Below are positions 22,025 through 32,179 of a stretch of DNA of 64,000 bases, piece after piece. The notes beneath the pieces are model-generated. The model worked only from the letters and a program-made list of their open reading frames with translations, did not search any database and was not told the DNA's origin. The first letter of the stretch is position 1. Each line of letters starts with the position of its first letter. The stretch covers positions 81,845,160 through 81,909,159 of the forward strand of contig JBANSL010000005.1 of the NCBI GenBank assembly GCA_037127255.1. Reading direction: 5' to 3'. Source of the DNA: Persicaria tinctoria (taxonomy: Eukaryota; Streptophyta; Magnoliopsida; Caryophyllales; Polygonaceae). The translations under genes were made by a program, and so were the position numbers.

Positions 22025-22095
22025 AGCCTATTAGCTTAATTGGTAGAGCATTGTGTATGCACACAAAGATGTGAGTTCGACTCTCACATAGGCTA
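22025..22095 (+). tRNA. tRNA-like sequence, probably not functional
   Basis: Folds as a cloverleaf: acceptor AGCCTAT/ATAGGCT (7 bp), D-arm GCTT/GAGC, anticodon stem TTGTG/CACAA, T-stem GTGAG/CTCAC with TTCGACT loop. The anticodon loop has only six bases (TATGCA) instead of seven, so no anticodon can be assigned. It is the left end of an inverted-repeat element, so I treat it as a tRNA-derived transposon end. Confidence 0.45.
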
Positions 22096-22749
22096 ATGCG
22101 GAGTATGTGTTCATATCTCTCGGACTTATACGATTGAACATGGTAGGAAATATATACACTAATGGCAGGACAAATTTGTGAATCTGGTACGACAAATTTA
22201 TGAATTATGAATATCTCTAAACTTATAAAATTATGAACTTGGTAGGAAATATATAGACTAGTGGTAGGACAAATTTGTGAACCTAGTAGGATAAATATAC
22301 GATATTGGCATGATAAAAATGTAATCACCGAAATTCCTAAGTGTATAACTTCACACTAATGGTAGGATAGATGTACACGAATCGTAAGATATATTTGTAC
22401 TATTGGCAAAGAAGTAGAATTAATATTGACCAATCCACAAATCCCAGACTAGTAATCATTGAGGCGTGAATTGACCCTAATCTCAATCTCAATTACCAAT
22501 CCCTAAATCCCAATCTAAATCCAATTTCTATCAATCAAAATTCATGAATACAATCTAATCCAATGCTAGAACGACTGAATTAGAGCCTCTAGCCTTGGAT
22601 ATAATGTTACTTAGGTTTCCTTCATCTTCTGTTGTAGACTGGAAACCCTCTACCCTTGATTGTTTTTCTGAAAAATGTGGAACATAATTTGCTATGGTTT
22701 CTAGCTTGATTTTCCTTGAAAGCTATTTAAATTGGTATGATAGATGCAC

Positions 22750-22925
22750 AAAAATGGTATGATAGATGAAAACTAATGGTAGGAGAAAACAACGATATCG
22801 GTAGGATCAGAATGGTAGGATTGATGGAAACTAATGGTAGGATAAAACAATGATATCGGTAGGATCAGAATGGTAGGATTGATGGAAACTAATGGTAGGA
22901 GAAAGCAACGATATTGGTATGATCA
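22750..22925 (+). repeat. Tandem repeats with GGTAGGA motif
   Basis: Units of about 58 bp (AACTAATGGTAGGA ... CGATATCGGTAGGATCAGA ... GGTAGGATTGATGGA) repeat nearly perfectly between 22769 and 22925. The GGTAGGA core is also scattered to both sides (22140-22370 and 23628-24010). Confidence 0.75.
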
Positions 22926-23153
22926 TAATGGAAACCCAGTAATTCATGTATAACTTGACACTAATGATAGGATAGATGCACACCGATGGTACGATATATT
23001 TATACTATTGGAAAAATGTAAATGCATAATTGACTTTAAGAAAAAAATTTGTCCTAACATGTTCGTAAATTTGTCCTACCATTAGTATATATATTTTCTG
23101 CCAGGTTCATAATTGTATAAATTTAGAGAGATTCATGAACACATACTCCGTAT

Positions 23154-23224
23154 TAGCCTATGTGAGAGTCGAACTCACATCTTTGTGTGCAAACACAACG
23201 CTCTACCAATTGAGCTAATAGACT
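23154..23224 (-). tRNA. tRNA-like sequence, probably not functional
   Basis: Minus-strand partner of the sequence at 22025-22095, with acceptor AGTCTAT/ATAGGCT and the same T-arm (GTGAGTTCGACTCTCAC). Anticodon stem TTGTG/CACAA encloses a six-base loop TTTGCA. It forms the right end of the inverted-repeat element. Confidence 0.45.
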
Positions 23225-23297
23225 ATTTTCAATGAGTCCTTATGATCGTCTAGGCACCAAGAAGTGATAGTTTCGCAGGAAGCAAAAATAGCGCTTG

Positions 23298-23456
23298 AAT
23301 TTGTAATCTTAATTTGCAAGTTCTGCAATTGATCAAAAAGATAGTTTATAAATTTGTAATCCTAATTTTCAAGTTCTGCAATTGATCAAAAAGAGAGTTT
23401 ATAAATTTGTAATCTTAATATGCAAGTTATTCAATTGATCAAAAAGAGAGAGTATA
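23298..23456 (+). repeat. 53-bp tandem repeat, three units
   Basis: Units starting AATTTGTAATC at 23298, 23351 and 23404, each containing GCAATTGATCAAAAAGA (third unit slightly diverged). Non-coding. Confidence 0.85.
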
Positions 23457-23594
23457 AATTACGAACTCTCTGCAACTGGTCTCATAAAACCGTCAACTTG
23501 GGGTAGTTCTGTTATAAGAAAAAGGAACAACTACAAAGGATGGGTACAAGATCACTTACCCATCACTGCCACTGTCATCGGACAAACTTTTTAC

Positions 23595-24040
23595 ACTTTT
23601 TCAGGTATGAAAGAACAGTTGTACACTATTGGTAGGACGGAAATATTCTATTGGTAGGATGGGGACTGTATCGTTTCATGGGATGAACGGGTAACTTTTT
23701 TCCCCTCCTTTCCGCTTCTCTCCTATTCTGCCTCACTTTTTGCAGAGCATGTTTTGGTGTTTCAGATCCTTCTCTCAAGCTTATATATGTCTTGGGGACA
23801 CCCATCAATGCAATCATTGCATTTTGCCCTCATAAATGCCCCCCCCCCTTTTCCCCAAAGGAGGAGCCCTGTTTTGGCGCCAAAACTGCATTGACAGCCC
23901 GCCAAATCAGCGACAGTGAATCCCCTTCAGATTCTCTCCAAAATATCTCCAGGTATGGAAAGACAGGTTTAGCCTATTGGTAGGATCAATTCATTCTATT
24001 GGTAAGATGGACAGTGTACTGTTTTCTGAAATGAACGGAG
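23595..24040 (+). repeat. Two direct repeats with TATTGGTAGGA pairs
   Basis: The block at 23604-23690 (CAGGTATGAAAGA ... TATTGGTAGGA ... TCTATTGGTAGGATGG ... ATGAACGG) recurs at 23951-24037 with about 70-75% identity. The stretch between holds an open but unrecognised sequence and a C9 run. The blocks share the GGTAGGA core with the element to the left. Confidence 0.55.
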
Positions 24041-24284
24041 GATGCCTTTTGGTGCCACATGTCACTGACAACTACTGACCGCTACATTGTAGCTACAGTG
24101 TCCCACCCCTTCACCTGCTACTTCCTCTCCCGGTTATTTTTTATTTGCAAAAATTAACCACTTTCTACCCCTAACAAATAAACAAGGGATATGGCTATTT
24201 GTGCAATTTTTTTTTTGTCTAGTTATGCAAAATGGCCTATTTTTTATCGGGTGTCACTATGTACACCGCAAATCCGGATTAAGG

Positions 24285-24440
24285 ATTTGCACGTCCTTAA
24301 GAACGTGCAAGCACATCCTTAAGGACGTGCAAGTCTGGGACGGTGCACATCCGCTAAAAAAGTCTTGCACGTCCTTAACAACGTGCAAGCACGTCCGTAA
24401 GGACGTGCAATGCTTGCACATTATTAAGGACGTGCAAACC
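24285..24440. repeat. Left palindromic subterminal array
   Basis: Five or so copies of TGCACGTCCTTAAG / GACGTGCAAG, most as the self-complementary core ACGTCCTTAAGGACGT with small changes, within 150 bp of the element's left end. The matching array is at 27655-27795. These are candidate transposase-binding sites. Confidence 0.8.
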
Positions 24441-24456
24441 CTAGTTAGGGTTTTGC

Positions 24457-24499
24457 GTTTAGGGTTTAGGGTTTAGGGTTTAGGGTTAGGGTTTAGGTT
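24457..24499 (+). repeat. Telomere-like TTTAGGG repeats
   Basis: About six units of the plant telomere repeat TTTAGGG (one unit short by a T) directly inside the left palindromic array. Short and interstitial, so not a chromosome end. Confidence 0.85.
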
Positions 24500-24681
24500 T
24501 TCCGACGGTTTTGTAATGTTAATTGATAAAATTGTGTTTAGCTAGTTTGAAGGATTTAGGGTCAAATTAAACAGAACACAAGAATTGTTAAGGTTTTCAT
24601 TCGGATAATATGCGAATAACGTTACAAGGAACGGAAAAAAAGGTTTACATTCATAATTTTAATAAAGTTGTGGAATACAAT

Positions 24682-27212
24682 CTAGGAAAATAGTAAAGGA
24701 CGGCCGGACTCAGCACACAAGGCTCTAAATCTCTCAATCTGAGCTTGAAACGGAGCATCCCATCCTTCGACGCTCGGATGATGATGTTCGACCCATTCTA
24801 GTGGAGGCGGCGGAAGAGGAGCGTTAGGACGCAACCAGATCTATGAGAACAAAAATTTAGAATTAGAGTATTGACATATGTATGAAAAGCATGAATAGGT
24901 AATAAAAAAGACGTTTGAAGTCGTACCGCGGCAAAATGGTCTTGGTTTCCGATGCAGGCTACACCAAGAGTTGCTGATTGGGGAGGGTTGTTAGCAGATG
25001 TCGGCGAGATCATGGGGAGACATGTGAACGGATGATGCCAAGCTAGGACGACGAGAGGAATCTGATATACCGTCGCAAATACTAAACCCATGATGGGTAG
25101 CTCTATCCACCGTCTCCTATCACCATGTGTGGCTCCCGCCCATCTCTGGTAGTCGACGAACTGCTGGAATGGGTACTCTCCCGTATAACAACCGGCGTAC
25201 AGATCGGCGTGATCCTCAAAGTGATTGCATAGTAATGTTTTGAGTTCTGGGAAAGCAGTCTCGCCGATCGGTGATGTCAAAACCGCCAAAGCACGGTAGC
25301 CACAATGACCATCTCCAACAGTGTCCCTCACCGTCTGAATATGACCGAGCATGAAGGGATCAACGTTGTTTCGACCCCAGTTGAACCCTCCGAACACATC
25401 ATCACGTCCACGTCGAGCTGAGGTCGCTTGTGGACGAGGCCGAGCAGCATTTCGAGCAGCACGCGCTTCTTCAGGGTCGTGTCGCGGCAGACCTGATCCG
25501 GCGCGATGACGGCCTGCGGGATCCCCTGGACCCGTCCGAACTGTCGGAGGCACCTATCGGGCATATACGGCTCCTCCTCCCCGCAGAAGGTGATGGTGCC
25601 CCGATAGGTGGACTGACGGTACTGGCCGTCGAAGTCCAGACCACGCCCAAAAGGCATCCACCGGACCTAAAATTAAACAAATCAGATGTAAGTCACAACT
25701 AAGAATTATAAGTGATATAGATAGAGTCTCGAATACATACATCATCGACGGTAAGTCGGTCCACCTCGTCCCGCAGCTCCCGGATCTTCTTCAGCTTCGC
25801 ATCGTCCTTCATGCGCGGTGGCTGCTTCGGACCGATGAACTTCGCGTAGAAGTGGGGGTCATCCCTCCTAGCCGGGTCGCTGGACAAATCACCTCGGAAG
25901 CGAGGGAAGTACGCCCATATCCAAGCCTTGACACAAAAAAAGTATGTCGTTAGCATATAATTTAAATATTTGTTAACTAAAACTCTAATTCAACGGTCTC
26001 GTACCTGTAGGATCGGCGTGCAGCTGTCTATGCCCTTCGCGCCTGAGCGGGTAGCCTCGCCTAGGCCCCTGTAGAGACATGCTAGGGCACCAGCAGCCCA
26101 TGCAAGGGTGGCCGTACGTGGGATGTCCCAAATAAGGCCCAATACCCTCCATGGGATTCGGCTCTGCGACTTGTCCACAAACAAAGTCGCGGCGAGAGCA
26201 ATGGCAATGTCGGTCCTGTGCAGAAACAGACGCTGTGCAGGGTCATCCTCGGGCTGCCCCCCTCCCACATGCGTGCGCAGCCGAATCTGCTCAGGATCAG
26301 CCGCGGCCTCTGGGTCATCGGCGGGGGCGGGGTCGACGAGCGGCCCGTGTCTCTGCTGCCATAGGGTAGTAAACCCAGTCACTGGAGGGCCGCCAGCATG
26401 TCTGTACGACTTCAGAGTCGCAGGGGTGAGCTGGTAGTACTCCGCGATGGCGGGGACCAAAGCGCCCGCGGGCAGATGTGACGTGCAGGGCTGGCCATCA
26501 ATCGGAAGTCCCATCAGACAGGCAACATCGTGGAGCGTGATGGTCATCTCGCCCCATGGAAAGTGGAAGGAGTTCGTCTCCGGGTGCCAATGCTCCAAAA
26601 AGCCCGTGCAGGTGAACTCGTCGACACACTGCCAGTGGAGGGACCTCAGCTAGGGGATGCCGGATGGGAGGAGATCCTGCACCCAGGTCCCCGGGCCCTC
26701 AAATATGTAGGGCTCGAATGGCTGCAAGTGAGTCGCCCGGTGGCGGAACTTCAGCAGCGGCACCTCCACCGTAGGATCTCTCCACACCTGGTACGCACGG
26801 TGATGCATGTAAGACACAAGCAGCTCTCCCGGCGGCATTAAAGGGTCGACCTACACAGCCGGTGCGACAGCCTGCGCAGGGATGGGCTCGGGCTCTACCT
26901 GTGGGCCCCCTGGCCCTGAGCCTGCCCCTCCTGACCGTCGTCAGCCTCCTCAACGACGTCAGGGATCACATCATCTGCAGAGCCCAAGGAGATCGCCGCT
27001 GGTGTGGCGGAGGTCGAAGGCTCGGGCTCGTGTGTGCCGGATGTAGAAGCCTCTGGCACGGCTGAAGTAGAAGCCTCTAGCGGCACGGCTGAAGCAGAAG
27101 TCTCCGGAACGGCTGAAGAAGATGCCTCCGGGATGGTGGGTGGAACACGAGTAGGAGGTCTACTCATGTCGGCCCGTCGCCCAGCGACTATGTCGGTGAT
27201 GCAGCTACTCAA
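24682..27212 (-). pseudogene. PMD-OTU chimeric transposon gene
   Basis: The N-terminal tail is Ser/Thr/Pro-rich with ASTSAVPE-like repeats (27212-26895). PMD follows: VDPLMPPGELL at 26850, then FLEHWHPETNSFHFPWGEMT near 26607-26550. Exon borders fit GT/AG: to 26005, 25926-25744, 25666-24927, 24840-24682. The third exon holds the PMD end (PYMPDRCLRQFG) and, after a frame change near 25480, an OTU-type cysteine protease domain: DGHCGYRA with the catalytic Cys and NQDHF with the catalytic His. The last exon (IWLRPNAPLPPPP) ends at TAG 24682-24684. Lesions: TAG at 26650-26652, a TAG at 26851-26853, one frameshift upstream, one at the PMD/OTU join. OTU enzymes cleave ubiquitin; whether this one does is unknown. 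Confidence 0.7.
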
Positions 27213-27288
27213 AACCTCAGGGGGGCCGTCGCCCAGCGACTACGCCGGAGGGTACCGTCCTCCCTCATGAGCCTCCCTGCCTGTTATT

Positions 27289-27655
27289 ATGAAATGTATT
27301 TTATTATAATTTATTATATTATAACTTAATATAATTTAATATATTTTAATGATTTTATTTTCTTTCAAATTAAATTTATTTCTATGTATTTTATTATATT
27401 TTAATGTTTTTATTTTCTTTCAATTTAAATTTATTTCTATGTATTTTATTATAATTTATTATATTTTATTTCAATTTAAATTTATTTCTATGTATTTTAT
27501 TATATTTTAATGTTTTTATTTTCTTTTAATTTAAATTTATTTCTATGTATTTTATTATAATTTATTATATTTTAATGTTTTTATTTTCTTTAAATTTAAA
27601 TTTATTTCTATGTATTTTATTATATTTTAATGCTTTTATTTTCTTTCAATTTAAA
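27289..27655. repeat. AT-rich 55-65-bp tandem repeat
   Basis: About five units beginning ATTTATTTCTATGTATTTT and ending TTCTTTCAATTTAA, differing in whether ATAATTTATT is present. It lies between the PMD-OTU gene and the right palindromic end of the element. Confidence 0.85.
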
Positions 27656-27795
27656 CTGCACGTGTTTAACCACGTGCAGTTTTGCACGTCCTTCAGGACG
27701 TGCAAGCACGTTTTCAAAAAAAAAAAAACGTGCTTGCACGTCCTGCTTTGGGTGGCTCTCACCCTACTTGTACGTCTTTAAGGACGTGGAAATTT
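27655..27795. repeat. Right palindromic subterminal array
   Basis: Contains TGCACGTGTTTAACCACGTGCA-type and ACGTCCTTCAGGACGT palindromes, and a larger stem GACGTGCAAGCACGTTTT / AAAACGTGCTTGCACGTC around an A-run. It mirrors the array at 24285-24440. Confidence 0.75.
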
Positions 27796-28049
27796 GCGAT
27801 GTATATAGCCGAAACATTTTTATCTATTACTACGTACATCACTAATAACAATAAAATTAGTGACAAAAGGTTAATGGCTGGGCCACCACCAATTTGAAGT
27901 GAAAGCTGCAGCATGCAGGCTGCGCGTACAAGAAAAAAATGAAGGGAAAAGAGGAGCAAAGGGATTCGCGAACCTGCGTCATTCCATAACCTTCCACGCT
28001 CTCTCTCAACTGGGCTATTCAAACATCAAGATATTAATATACCTATATA

Positions 28050-28286
28050 CTCCCTCCGTTTCCTTTTAATTGACTTTTTACTATTCATGCACGTTTTTTA
28101 AGGTGTGAAAAACTATATGAAATAATAATTTTTTTAAATATTTTTTTCGACAATCTCATACTTATTGATGATAAGTATAATATTATTAAAAAAATATTTT
28201 TAAAATATTAATATTTAATATAGTTTTTATCGTTATAAAACTACGTGCATGACTTGAAAAAGTCATTTAAAAGGAAACGGAGGGAG
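28050..28286. mobile_element. Stowaway MITE, complete
   Basis: 237 bp with near-perfect terminal inverted repeats CTCCCTCCGTTTCC / GGAAACGGAGGGAG and TA on both sides. AT-rich, non-coding. Confidence 0.92.
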
Positions 28287-28974
28287 TAATATATATTACT
28301 AGTAAACTAACACAAAATAAATTTATTCACTTCAATATTTATATCATGTGAATTAATCTTCTCATCAATCTCCTATATCACTCTCACTTCTTTGCCTCAG
28401 CGGTGAACAGAAAAAAAAAAATTCAACTGTCAAAACCAAATCCGATCCGACTGACCTGACCCAAACGCTCGAAAAATTTTGAGTCAATTAAGACCCGAAA
28501 ATTTTGACCCAATTAGTTTTACTCGGATTAAAAAAAACAGTATTTTTTAGAGTAAATTGGGTTTTGACCCGGCCAGTGACCCAGTTTGTTAAAACAAAAC
28601 TATAAAATCAAAGAAAATCCCAAAATCATATAATCATATTAGGGTAAATTCAACAATTAATTTTATTAAAATTAATTGAGTTATAATTATATACTACGTA
28701 TTATTTAAATTATTTATGGAGATTCCAATTTATTATATTTTATAATTAAAAACTCTATAAATATCAAATAAATTTTTAAATATTTTTAAAAAGTTATTTC
28801 ATACTGACTAGTAATGTGTATAAACTTATTTTAAAATTTTAAGTTTATAAAAAAATCATGAGTAATTTAGTAAAAATCAAATACTTCAAATCAAAGGTAG
28901 TATATAATTACAAGCGCATCTAGAATTTAGAATGACAACTTCTAATAAGTATAGGCTAAAAAGAATTAAACAAC
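28287..28974. other. AT-rich stretch without genes
   Basis: No coding sequence. 28420-28600 contains GACCC/CCCGAAAA-type repeats (GACCTGACCC, AAGACCCGAAAATTTTGACCC) that recall hAT-MITE subterminal repeats but lack ends. Confidence 0.35.
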
Positions 28975-29585
28975 TTAGCAACCACGTTTTTAACTTTAAC
29001 ATTTTAAAGTTATCGTAAAATCATTAAAACACGATTTTTTATTTTTTAACAAAAATTGCCAAACCTAAAATTGACCCGATTTTATTCAAAATTGGACTAA
29101 ATCCGGGTTCGTGTTAACCTAGATATTCCCGAGATCCGTTTTACCGAAACTGCTCATTCGATTCACATGCCAATTCAAAATGTACTTCCCGAGATCCCCA
29201 CACCTACTAAAATGTACTTCAATTCACATGCATATATAATCACCAAAAAAAAAAAATTCACATGCATATATATATGACAGCCCTGCCTCGTCTCGTCCAC
29301 TTCAAACTGCGCATTCAATTTCAGATTTGCAGTTTGCCAGAACTTTAAATTTGGTTGTTTTCGTATGTGCACTCTATAAAAATGTGCCGTTTTAATCCTC
29401 TCTTCGTATGATTTCAGTCTTTAAAATCTTTGAAGGAGCAAGAGAAAGAGAGGAGATAAGCCAAAGCCCTCAAATTCTCAAAATCCACTTTAGGAAGTTG
29501 TAGATTTTCTTCATATATGGAATGGAGATAACTAGCTACATATGTAAATGTAAGTATCTCCAAAGCTCTATATATCTCTAATCTC
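28975..29585 (+). repeat. Repeat family R, 5' part, copy 2
   Basis: Matches 54935-55630: the phrase CCACGTTTTTAACTTTAACA, then AGCCCTGCCTCGTCTCGTCC, a TATA-like CTCTATAAAAA, a purine-rich leader and ATATGTAAATG|TAAGTATC, which looks like a splice donor. The end near 29585 is cut by the Copia LTR. Confidence 0.65.
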
Positions 29586-29589
29586 TATC

Positions 29590-29826
29590 ATTTTGCATTA
29601 TAGTTTAATTGGTTTGGTTTGATGTTCGATTTGGAAACCGATGCAAGCTGTTGATCGACGATCAATTGATTTGGCAGCTCGCAATGTTCAACAGAGGAAG
29701 AAGAAAGGGGGCAGTTGGAATACGCGGGAAAATGGGAGAAGCTGTGATCTCTTTCTGTTTCATTGAATTGGATCAGTTTACAGATGGAGCACCATCTATT
29801 TATATACAAGCAATCAACAACAGCTC
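29590..29826 (-). mobile_element. Copia 2, 3' LTR, distal part
   Basis: Downstream half of the 3' LTR of the minus-strand Copia element. It includes a TATA box (minus TATATAAATAG, 29796-29806). The other half is at 36741-36860; the 6.9-kb element between them is an insertion. The outer border is approximate. Confidence 0.55.
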
Positions 29827-32117
29827 TACAACAAAACAGGCTTTCTGCGAGGAAAATTTTCCTCGCAAAAAATAGAGATTTCCTCGCTAAAAGTGTTCAA
29901 CGAGGAAATAAATTTCCTTGTCGGGTGGTCGAAGAAAGCTCGTCAATGAAAGTATTAACGAGGAAAAATAATTTCCTCGCATGCAATTTTTTACGATGGT
30001 TATATTTGGTCACTATTATAATTTGGCGACGAATATTTTCCTCCTCAAAAATCAAAAAATTTCATCGCCGAATAAGTTTCGGGATTAGAAAATGGTCTTC
30101 GAATATATTTTTCAATGAAATAAAATTTCTCGCTATTGTTTTTATTTCTTCGTTAATGATGACTAGCAATTAAAACATTAGAAATTAAAAAATAATTTAA
30201 ATTATTATTTTTGTCGACGAACATATATTTGTCGCTAAGGATAATGTAGGCGAGAAATTATTTTCTCAAGAAAACCTATTTACTGCGAGAAAATCAAAAC
30301 TCCTCGCTATTTATATCCTTTTAGCGAGAAATATTATCTCGGTACATATAATAACTAACGACGATATCATTTTGTGGGTGTAGAAATTGCATTTTTAGCG
30401 ATGAAAATTGTTTCATTACTAAAAATAATTTAGAAAGAAGTCATTCCTCGCTTTAGCCCTGTCTTCAACTAGGAAATTATATTTCATCATATTATTTATT
30501 TAATTTTTTAGTGAGAAAATACATATTTGTCGGTGTAAAGAATGTTTTTAGCAAGAAAACGTATTCATGCTAAATATATGGAACGAAGAAGAAATTTAAT
30601 TTCATTGTAATCACCTTATCACATGAAAATAATGGAAAATATACAAATAAAATGCAAAATATATTAAAATTATAATATAAATAATTCTCACTCTTTATTA
30701 AAGTAAAACGCCACTCAAATGAGTTCGGTAGAATGCAAGCCACCATGCTCTCAAAATGATTAAACAATCCCATTGTACCTAGCAAAATGTCTAAACAATA
30801 AGGAGTAACTACCAATATTCAGCCTTGGCGACCTTGTCCAACAGCTTTTAGAGATCGAAGTCATGCATCTTACAAACCTCCACCTACACCCTCCGCCAAA
30901 CATAGCCCAAGTATCTATTGAGCGGGTTCTATCTTCTTGAGTTGTCTTGGCTCAGAGGAACACCATCTCATCCTGCAAATGAAGTCAAACATGAGTATAA
31001 AAGTTAAGTGACCCAGTGTGGGTAGAACGGCTGGTGAACAATACGAAAACAACAATGAAGATCTTCTAGTAGTAAGTAGTAACTAATCCAGTTCTGTGTT
31101 TGCTGCTGCAAATAGTTTACAAAAGTACTTTTAATACACCATCCGTGCATCATAGACATTTTACAATTTACATAGACAAATTTATGTTTAACTCTCCTAT
31201 TTATCACATAGACATTTTATCGAACACATATAGAGTGCATCATTTAATCACATGGATTCACTTTAAACTTCAAAAGCTTTGAATCTACTTTTATTCATAC
31301 ATGATCAATTGCACATCAACATAATCCGAATTTCAAAATCAAATCAACTAAATAGGCCCGAATCAAATTTGGGGGGAATTTTTTTTAACCCAAACATTGA
31401 TTGAATTGTCGAACCTGGACTGGATATCGACAAAGAAGAGAGAGATCTACCAGCGTTTGGAGTGCTAGAGTAGAGTCGCCATTCGCCAAGCATCGGAGGC
31501 TCGGAGCGGATGAGAGTAGATTTGCAGGCGTCGGGAGTGCAGCCTGAAGGAGAAGCAGATAGCGGAGGAGAAGATACGGTGTTTAGGATTTTCATCAATC
31601 CCTTTTAATGCGGGTGGAGGCAATTGAAAAAAACTGTGTTGCCGCCCATTACTAGGGGTTCAAAATTTTGGAGGGATTATAGAATTTGGCTCTTTAGTTT
31701 TACAATTATGTCTCCTAATTCATGTATATCCTTCCAAATTTTTTTTTAGAAATTAAATATTTAAATTGGAAGAAATTTTATTAAGGGAATATAGAATTTT
31801 ATTTTTTATTTTAACAATTTTTTATCAAGGGTTTATATATATGTTAACATACTTTTTTTTAACAAAACACCTAAATTTTTTTTAAAAATAAAACCACCTT
31901 ATATAAGATAATTTATTCAATTTAAACACCAATCTATATTTTTCAAACGAAATCCCTTTATATAATATAGTAATTTGTTAATTTTTTTAATTACAAGTTA
32001 TAAATTTCAAAAGGTGTTTTGTTTTTAAGAAAATCTATCATATAAGGTATGTTTTGGGGAAAACAATCCATCTATATTAAATTATCAATTATTTATAATA
32101 AAGAAAAAGTCATTTGA

Positions 32118-32121
<4 letters not shown>

Positions 32122-32175
<54 letters not shown>
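32122..32175. repeat. (TA)n microsatellite
   Basis: About 27 TA/AT units in the AT-rich interior of the 6.9-kb element. Confidence 0.9.

Positions 32176-32179
<4 letters not shown>

Larger units (their letters stand above)
22021..23227. mobile_element. Inverted-repeat element with tRNA-like ends
   Basis: Left end 22021-22190 and right end 23030-23227 are inverted repeats, imperfect but clear over roughly 170 bp. Each begins AATAG(C/T)CTATTAGCT and starts with a 71-base tRNA-like sequence, followed by the shared phrase CGGAGTATGTGTTCAT. The middle is non-coding and full of GGTAGGA repeats. No transposase. It looks like a MITE or other palindromic mobile unit, but I know no named family with tRNA-like termini of this type. 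Confidence 0.6.
24249..27815 (-). mobile_element. Mutator-like element carrying a PMD-OTU gene
   Basis: A 3.57-kb element. Left end GGGTGTCACTATGTACACCG and right end (complement) TGTTTCGGCTATATACATCG are related and both continue CAAAT. The sequence TTTTTATC lies directly outside both ends (24241-24248, 27817-27824); with one more base it gives a 9-bp target duplication with a single mismatch, the Mutator hallmark. Both subterminal regions hold palindromic ACGTCCTTAAGGACGT arrays. It encodes PMD and OTU domains but no transposase, so it is non-autonomous. The gene-bearing part is markedly GC-rich against AT-rich surroundings. Confidence 0.8.

Noticed and set aside
22025..22095. A functional tRNA gene
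   Set aside because: The six-base anticodon loop and the position at the end of an inverted repeat make a working tRNA unlikely; kept as tRNA-like.
23298..23456. CRISPR-like repeat array
   Set aside because: Directly abutting 53-bp units without spacers; an ordinary tandem repeat in a plant genome.
24457..24499. A true telomere or chromosome end
   Set aside because: Only about six units, inside a transposon with sequence on both sides.
31344..31598. 84-codon minus-strand frame in the 6.9-kb element
   Set aside because: Ser/Pro-rich, no recognisable family, no supporting splice or start context.
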